Assembly: GCA_965216725.1 (NCBI GenBank)
Contig: CBDCGI010000021.1
Coordinates: 1-64,000, forward strand
Direction of reading: 5' to 3'
DNA: 64,000 nucleotides
Origin: JACZUI01 sp965216725
GTDB taxonomy: Bacteria > Actinomycetota > Acidimicrobiia > Spongiisociales > ZC4RG35
Shown here: piece after piece, positions 60,482 to 64,000 of the stretch
How the letters are laid out: each line of letters starts with the position of its first letter
Numbering within the stretch: position 1 is the stretch's first letter
Notes under the pieces: generated by a model
What the model was told of the DNA's origin: nothing
Seen by the model: only the letters and a program-made list of their open reading frames with translations
The model's database searches: none
Made by a program: the position numbers and the translations under genes

Positions 60482-62461
60482 ATGTTTGACTACACATCAC
60501 TGACCCCAGACCAGGTCTCCACCGGGATCGAGGAGGCCATCTCCCGCGCCGAGGGCCTGCTCGACGCCGTGGTGGCGATCGAAGGGGATCGCACCTTCGA
60601 CAACACTCTCCTCCCTCTGGACGAGATCGGCGATGTCCTGGGACAAGCCAATGCCCGTTACGGCTTCATGGCATACGTCCACCCCGACGAGTCCGTGAGG
60701 GCCCCCGCCCTCGCCGGACAGGAAGCGCTTCAGTCCTTCGGCGTCCAATTGACCTTCAGAGAAGACCTCTACGAGGCGGTGAAGGAATACGCCTCGTCGG
60801 CGGAGGCCAGACAGCTGGACGGGGAAAGGGCAAGGTTTCTGGAGCACACCATGCGTGATCTCCGTCGAGCAGGTCACGAACTGGACCAGGCCAGCAGAGA
60901 TCAGCTGAGGGAGCGCGCGCAGCGCCTCGTCGAGCTGCAGGTCAAGTTTCAGTCGAATATCGACAATGACGACAACAAGCTGCTGGTGGATCCAGACGAC
61001 CTCGAGGGTCTGCCCGAGTCATACATAGAAGGCCTGGAAACGGACGACGACTCGAAAAAGCTCGTCGTTTCGATGGAGTATCCCGACGTCACCCCATTCA
61101 TGGAGAACGCCGAGCGGCGGGACCTGCGTCAGGAGCTGTCATACCTGTTCAACACCCGAGCCGTGGAGGAGAATCGTCCGATCCTCGAGGAGGCCGTCCG
61201 GCTCCGGGACGAGAGTGCGCGACTACTTGGGTACTCGTCATGGGCCCACTACGTCCTCGAAGAACGAATGGCGGCTGCGCCGGAGCGAGTCAACGAATTC
61301 TACGAGGATCTGCTTCCAGGGCTCACCAAGAAGGGCCAGGAGGAAATCGCAGCCATCGCCAAGCTCCTCCGCGAGGACACCGGCGAAGACACGGTCCGCA
61401 CCTGGGACTGGAGGTTCTACGACACCAAGCAGCGTCAAACCGACTACGGGGTCGACAGCTTTGAGGTCGCCGGCTACCTGCCGATGGACCAGGTCATCGA
61501 GGGCATGTTCGTGCTATGCGAAGAGACTTTCGGACTGCGATTCAAAAAAGAGAACGACGCCCAAGCCTGGCACCCGGATGTAACCCTGTACTCGATCCGT
61601 GATCGGTCAACAGACGAGACACTTTCGTACTTCTACCTCGATCTGTTCCCGAGAAAGGGAAAGTTCTCCCACGCTGCCGAGTTTCCGATGGTCCCGAGCC
61701 GACGACTGAGGGACGGCTCGTATCAGAACCCGGTGTGCGCCATGGTGGCCAACTTCACCAAGCCGACCCAAGACAAGCCATCGCTCATCAAACACAGCGA
61801 GTTGGAGACTTTGTTCCACGAATTCGGCCACGTGCTGCATCAGAACCTGGGCCGCACCGAACTGGGACGTTTCTCGGGCACCAACGTCGAACGCGATTTC
61901 GTCGAGGCGCCCAGCCAGATCATGCAGCATTGGGTATGGCGGGCCGACATTCTCCGCAGATTCGCCAAACACCACGACACCGGCGAGCCCATACCCGACG
62001 AGCTTGTCGAGAAGCTTGTGGAGGCGCGGAAACTCAACAAAGGAATCCACCAACTGCGCCAGGCGGAGTTCGGAATCCTCGATCAACGGCTGCACGCCGG
62101 AGGAGACTCTCCGGACCTCGATCGCATGGTGAGAGAGACAGCTGAGATCTCAGGCTTCCCCTTCCACGAGGGCACGTTCTTCCTGGCCTCGTTCGGCCAC
62201 CTTCTCGGTGGGTACGACGCTTCCTACTACGGGTACATGTGGTCCGAGGTATACGGAGACGACATGTTCACCTTGTTTGAAGAGCAAGGCGTGACCAATC
62301 CGGAGATCGGTTTGCGGTACCGACAAGAGGTGCTGGAGAAAGGCGGAACCGTCGACGCCGACGAGATGTTGGTCTCGTTTCTGGGTCGTGAACCTGACAA
62401 CTCGGCTTTTTTGCGTAAACTGGGGGTTGCGGGAACCGAATCGGGTATCCCGGTCGTCTAA
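60482..62461 (+). CDS. M3-family oligopeptidase (thimet oligopeptidase / OpdA-like)
   Basis: This 659-residue cytosolic zinc peptidase degrades short peptides. The active site, ELETLFHEFGHVLHQNLG (HEXXH near residue 446), and the third ligand in ERDFVEAPSQIMQHWVW (Glu about 28 residues later) are clear. The FSHAAEFPMVP, GYDASYYGYMWSEVYGDDMF and long N-terminal helical domain fit M3A peptidases. No signal peptide. It starts at ATG 60482. Nothing notable lies in the 152 bp before the next gene. Confidence 0.93.
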   Translation: MFDYTSLTPDQVSTGIEEAISRAEGLLDAVVAIEGDRTFDNTLLPLDEIGDVLGQANARYGFMAYVHPDESVRAPALAGQEALQSFGVQLTFREDLYEAVKEYASSAEARQLDGERARFLEHTMRDLRRAGHELDQASRDQLRERAQRLVELQVKFQSNIDNDDNKLLVDPDDLEGLPESYIEGLETDDDSKKLVVSMEYPDVTPFMENAERRDLRQELSYLFNTRAVEENRPILEEAVRLRDESARLLGYSSWAHYVLEERMAAAPERVNEFYEDLLPGLTKKGQEEIAAIAKLLREDTGEDTVRTWDWRFYDTKQRQTDYGVDSFEVAGYLPMDQVIEGMFVLCEETFGLRFKKENDAQAWHPDVTLYSIRDRSTDETLSYFYLDLFPRKGKFSHAAEFPMVPSRRLRDGSYQNPVCAMVANFTKPTQDKPSLIKHSELETLFHEFGHVLHQNLGRTELGRFSGTNVERDFVEAPSQIMQHWVWRADILRRFAKHHDTGEPIPDELVEKLVEARKLNKGIHQLRQAEFGILDQRLHAGGDSPDLDRMVRETAEISGFPFHEGTFFLASFGHLLGGYDASYYGYMWSEVYGDDMFTLFEEQGVTNPEIGLRYRQEVLEKGGTVDADEMLVSFLGREPDNSAFLRKLGVAGTESGIPVV

Positions 62462-62613
62462 TCCCTTCACAGCAGTCCCTCCGGGACGCCGATAACGGGA
62501 GCTTTAAGAGCTGTTAACCGGTCAACCGGCAGCATCGGGTGCGGGTCAATCCCGGAATCACCAGGACGAAGAGAACGTTTTCAACTACAGGCCTATCGAC
62601 CAGGAGGGCCAGA

Positions 62614-62811
62614 ATGAGTGACATTGTCAGAGGAGCCGCCATCAAGGGCATGACCAGGCCGTCGAAGAGGTATTCAAACGATCGCGTGTGCTCAAAGCGG
62701 GGCTGCGAAACCAAGCTCAGCCAATACAACAAGAACGAGTTCTGCCACGCTCACGCTCCAATCCGCTTCCCGCGAGTGCGGGGCAAGATCATGGACGAAC
62801 AGGACGCCTGA
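62614..62811 (+). CDS. Small Cys/His zinc-ribbon-like protein
   Basis: This 65-residue basic protein (ATG 62614 after GGAGGGCC) begins MSDIVRGAAIKGMTRPSKRY and carries a likely zinc site: VCSKRGCETKLS followed by EFCHAHAPIRF, giving C-x4-C...C-x-H. Similar short CSxxGCxxxLSxYN...C proteins are widespread in Actinobacteria; I know of no assigned function. A strong terminator follows, so it is probably a single-gene unit. Confidence 0.7.
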   Translation: MSDIVRGAAIKGMTRPSKRYSNDRVCSKRGCETKLSQYNKNEFCHAHAPIRFPRVRGKIMDEQDA

Positions 62812-62847
62812 GAGCCGATTCGTCCCAAGAAACTGGTTCAACCCAGC

Positions 62848-62876
62848 AAAGGCCCCGCACCGGGGCCTTTGTTTTT
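62848..62876 (+). terminator. Intrinsic terminator
   Basis: The stem AAAGGCCCCG / CGGGGCCTTT (10 bp) with a 3-nt loop is followed by GTTTTT. It lies 37 nt after the zinc-ribbon gene stop and isolates the downstream metal operon. Confidence 0.9.
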
Positions 62877-62884
62877 AGCTCGAC

Positions 62885-62908
62885 AACCTTATAGCTGACT
62901 ATAAGGTT
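62885..62908 (+). promoter_or_regulatory. MerR-type operator
   Basis: A perfect dyad, AACCTTATAG-CTGA-CTATAAGGTT, with 10-bp arms ends 20 bp before the MerR start. Its form resembles operators of metal-sensing MerR proteins (CueR and relatives). I could not place convincing -35 and -10 boxes with the 19-bp MerR spacing. Confidence 0.7.
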
Positions 62909-62928
62909 TTGCTGCTATTCTCCGTGAC

Positions 62929-63327
62929 ATGAGAATCGGAGAGTTGGCGAATCGCACCGGCGTCAGCACCAAGACAATCCGTTACTACGAGCGGCTGGGG
63001 ATTCTCCCCGAGCCCCAGAGGGAGGCCAACGGCTATCGGTCGTACCAGGTGGCCACCGGGCGGCGACTGGAGTTCATCAAAGACGCACAGGCTGCCGGGC
63101 TCACCCTCACTGAGATCAATTGGATTCTGGACCTCAGAGAAAGCGGGGAGTCTTCCTGCCAGCACGTTGCGGAGCTCCTCGATGTGCATGTCAGCGAAGT
63201 CGACAGTCAGCTGGCGGAACTGCAGCGAACCCGGAAACGCCTGGTTGAGCTGAGGGATCGGGCTCGTTCGATGGATCCAACACACTGCACCGACCCCGAC
63301 CGGTGCCAGACCATCCCGGTCAGATAG
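62929..63327 (+). CDS. MerR-family heavy-metal-responsive regulator
   Basis: This 132-residue activator has the MerR winged helix (MRIGELANRTGVSTKTIRYYERLGIL), a dimerisation coil and a C-terminal metal-binding loop with THCTDPDRCQTIP; a further cysteine lies in ESSCQHVAELLD. Such cysteine spacing is closer to CadR/ZntR/mercury-type sensors than to the two-cysteine CueR loop, but the downstream copZ-copA-like genes suggest copper or a related soft metal. It is the first gene of the metal operon and probably autoregulated through the dyad upstream. Confidence 0.88.
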   Translation: MRIGELANRTGVSTKTIRYYERLGILPEPQREANGYRSYQVATGRRLEFIKDAQAAGLTLTEINWILDLRESGESSCQHVAELLDVHVSEVDSQLAELQRTRKRLVELRDRARSMDPTHCTDPDRCQTIPVR

Positions 63328-63341
63328 AGAGGAGACTCGAG

Positions 63342-63551
63342 ATGACTGACATCGTCCTACAAGTACCAGAAGTTCATTGCGGCCATTGCAAGACGAGCCT
63401 CGAAGGCGCAGTGGGCGCATTGGAAGGCGTCTCCGACGTCGACGTCGCGGTGGCCGACGCAACGATTTCGGTGACCTACGACGAAGCAGAGATCGAAATT
63501 GGCAGCATCAAGAACACCATCGAGGAGCAGGGCTACGCAGTCTTCGGTTGA
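63342..63551 (+). CDS. CopZ-like heavy-metal-associated domain protein
   Basis: This 69-residue ferredoxin-like metallochaperone has the metal site VHCGHCKTSLEGAVGALEGV (CxxC) and the closing IKNTIEEQGYAVFG. It is expected to carry Cu(I) to the ATPase encoded downstream. ATG 63342 follows GAGAGGAG. The stop TGA at 63549-63551 falls inside the start region of the ATPase frame. Confidence 0.92.
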   Translation: MTDIVLQVPEVHCGHCKTSLEGAVGALEGVSDVDVAVADATISVTYDEAEIEIGSIKNTIEEQGYAVFG

Positions 63552-64000
63552 CCAGGAGGCGTCTGCGCCCACCGACACGATCCTCTTCGACGTCGACGGG
63601 ATGACATGCGCCACGTGCGCCGTGAGGATTGAGCGTGTCCTCAGCAAGCAGACCGGCGTCGAGGCGTCGGCGGTGAACCTCGCCGGGGCGTCGGCCCTGG
63701 TCAGAGTCACCGAAGAGGCGGACCCGGCCCAGCTGACCCAGGCGATCGAGAAGATCGGCTACCGGCTGGAGCTGGCCCACGACCATGAGTCGGCCCGGGA
63801 CATGGTCGAGCACTACCACGGAGACGAGTCCGAGCAATGGCGAAGATTCTGGCTGGCTGCTGCCCTGACCATCCCCGCAATGCTCCTGGCCATGTTCGGG
63901 CCCGAGGAAGCATGGAGCAGAGTGCTCCAAGGGCTTCTGGTGACCCCGGTTGTCACCTGGCTGGGGTGGCAGTTCCACAGCGTGGCCATCAAACAGGCGC
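63547..64000 (+). CDS. copA: Copper-type P1B ATPase, 5' part only (cut by window end)
   Basis: Coding is clear from about 63556: TILFDVDGMTCATCAVRIERVL is an HMA domain with CxxC. A linker and the first membrane helices follow (FWLAAALTIPAMLLAMFGPEE). This matches the N-terminus of Cu+/heavy-metal-exporting P1B ATPases (CopA/CtpV type). No normal start codon is in a good position. In-frame candidates are TTG 63499 (inside copZ) and ATG 63601, which would remove the first strand of the HMA domain. AGGAGG at 63554-63559 has no start in this frame after it. The frame is +1 relative to copZ. I mark the approximate junction as the start. Confidence 0.82.

Noticed and set aside
62880..62925. Exact -35 and -10 boxes for the merR operon
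   Set aside because: Candidates TCGACA and TATTCT are 30 bp apart, outside the 19-20 bp expected for MerR promoters, so only the dyad is reported.
1..64000. tRNA, rRNA, riboswitch or CRISPR array
   Set aside because: No tRNA T-loop with matching acceptor stem was seen in the gaps, no rRNA-like tracts, no spaced direct repeats, and the gap before each purine operon is too short for a purine riboswitch. I could not run covariance searches.

Overview
The window is GC-rich DNA packed with genes on both strands. It looks like Actinomycetota, most likely class Acidimicrobiia. The reasons are many GTG/TTG starts, ATGA/GTGA start-stop overlaps, a small-type PurL with separate PurS and PurQ, a DUF222-HNH (13E12-type) gene, an AfsR/SARP-type regulator and a DUF3352 protein. 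The class is inferred from overall resemblance, not from a marker gene. I saw no rRNA, tRNA, CRISPR array, integrase or transposase.

Layout. At 1-3.5 kb lie a CorA-like transporter and a large membrane-anchored metalloprotease, both broken by many one-base frame changes. At 3.6-9.7 kb is a mixed accessory stretch: two paralogous coiled-coil membrane proteins, a sigma-like protein overlapping a membrane protein gene, a lipoprotein hydrolase, a DUF222-HNH gene with an SOS-type promoter, a 5'-truncated metzincin and several small ORFs. From 9.8 to 34.3 kb, purine biosynthesis genes (purA, purD, purE, purB, purC-S-Q-L, purF, purM) alternate with unrelated genes: a dimethylargininase-like enzyme, an M24 peptidase, a two-component system beside a spondin-domain protein, glutaryl-CoA dehydrogenase, a YcaQ-type glycosylase, a CBS-BON protein, an ECF42 sigma factor, MobA and a DNA alkylation repair protein.

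From 34.3 to 44.6 kb is a purine catabolism island. One minus-strand operon carries 8-oxoguanine deaminase, the three xanthine dehydrogenase subunits and an adenine deaminase. A second carries allantoinase, an allantoicase-OHCU decarboxylase fusion and HIU hydrolase. Between them is a DUF6986 aldolase/malate-synthase-like gene. Together these cover adenine to hypoxanthine to urate and HIU to ureidoglycolate plus urea. The urate oxidase step is missing from the window. MobA nearby could help supply the molybdenum cofactor.

From 44.6 to 64 kb are membrane proteins, a class III aminotransferase, a module of a 55-residue peptide gene divergent from a large SARP/NB-ARC/TPR regulator and bounded by two near-identical 50-nt palindromes, then a TrpB2-like enzyme, an MBL-fold lipoprotein, acetyl-CoA synthetase, a Lnt-like protein with serine in place of the catalytic cysteine, an inositol monophosphatase, an amidohydrolase lacking its usual N-terminus, an M3 oligopeptidase, and a MerR-CopZ-CopA metal resistance operon cut by the window end.

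The most unusual points are: the peptide/regulator module with its palindromes; an intergenic repeat present at three successive convergent gene junctions (12.3, 15.0 and 16.5 kb); the allantoicase-decarboxylase fusion and missing uricase; the Lnt Cys-to-Ser change; the apparently leaderless SOS promoter of the HNH gene; and the dense frame disruptions in the first 2.2 kb.
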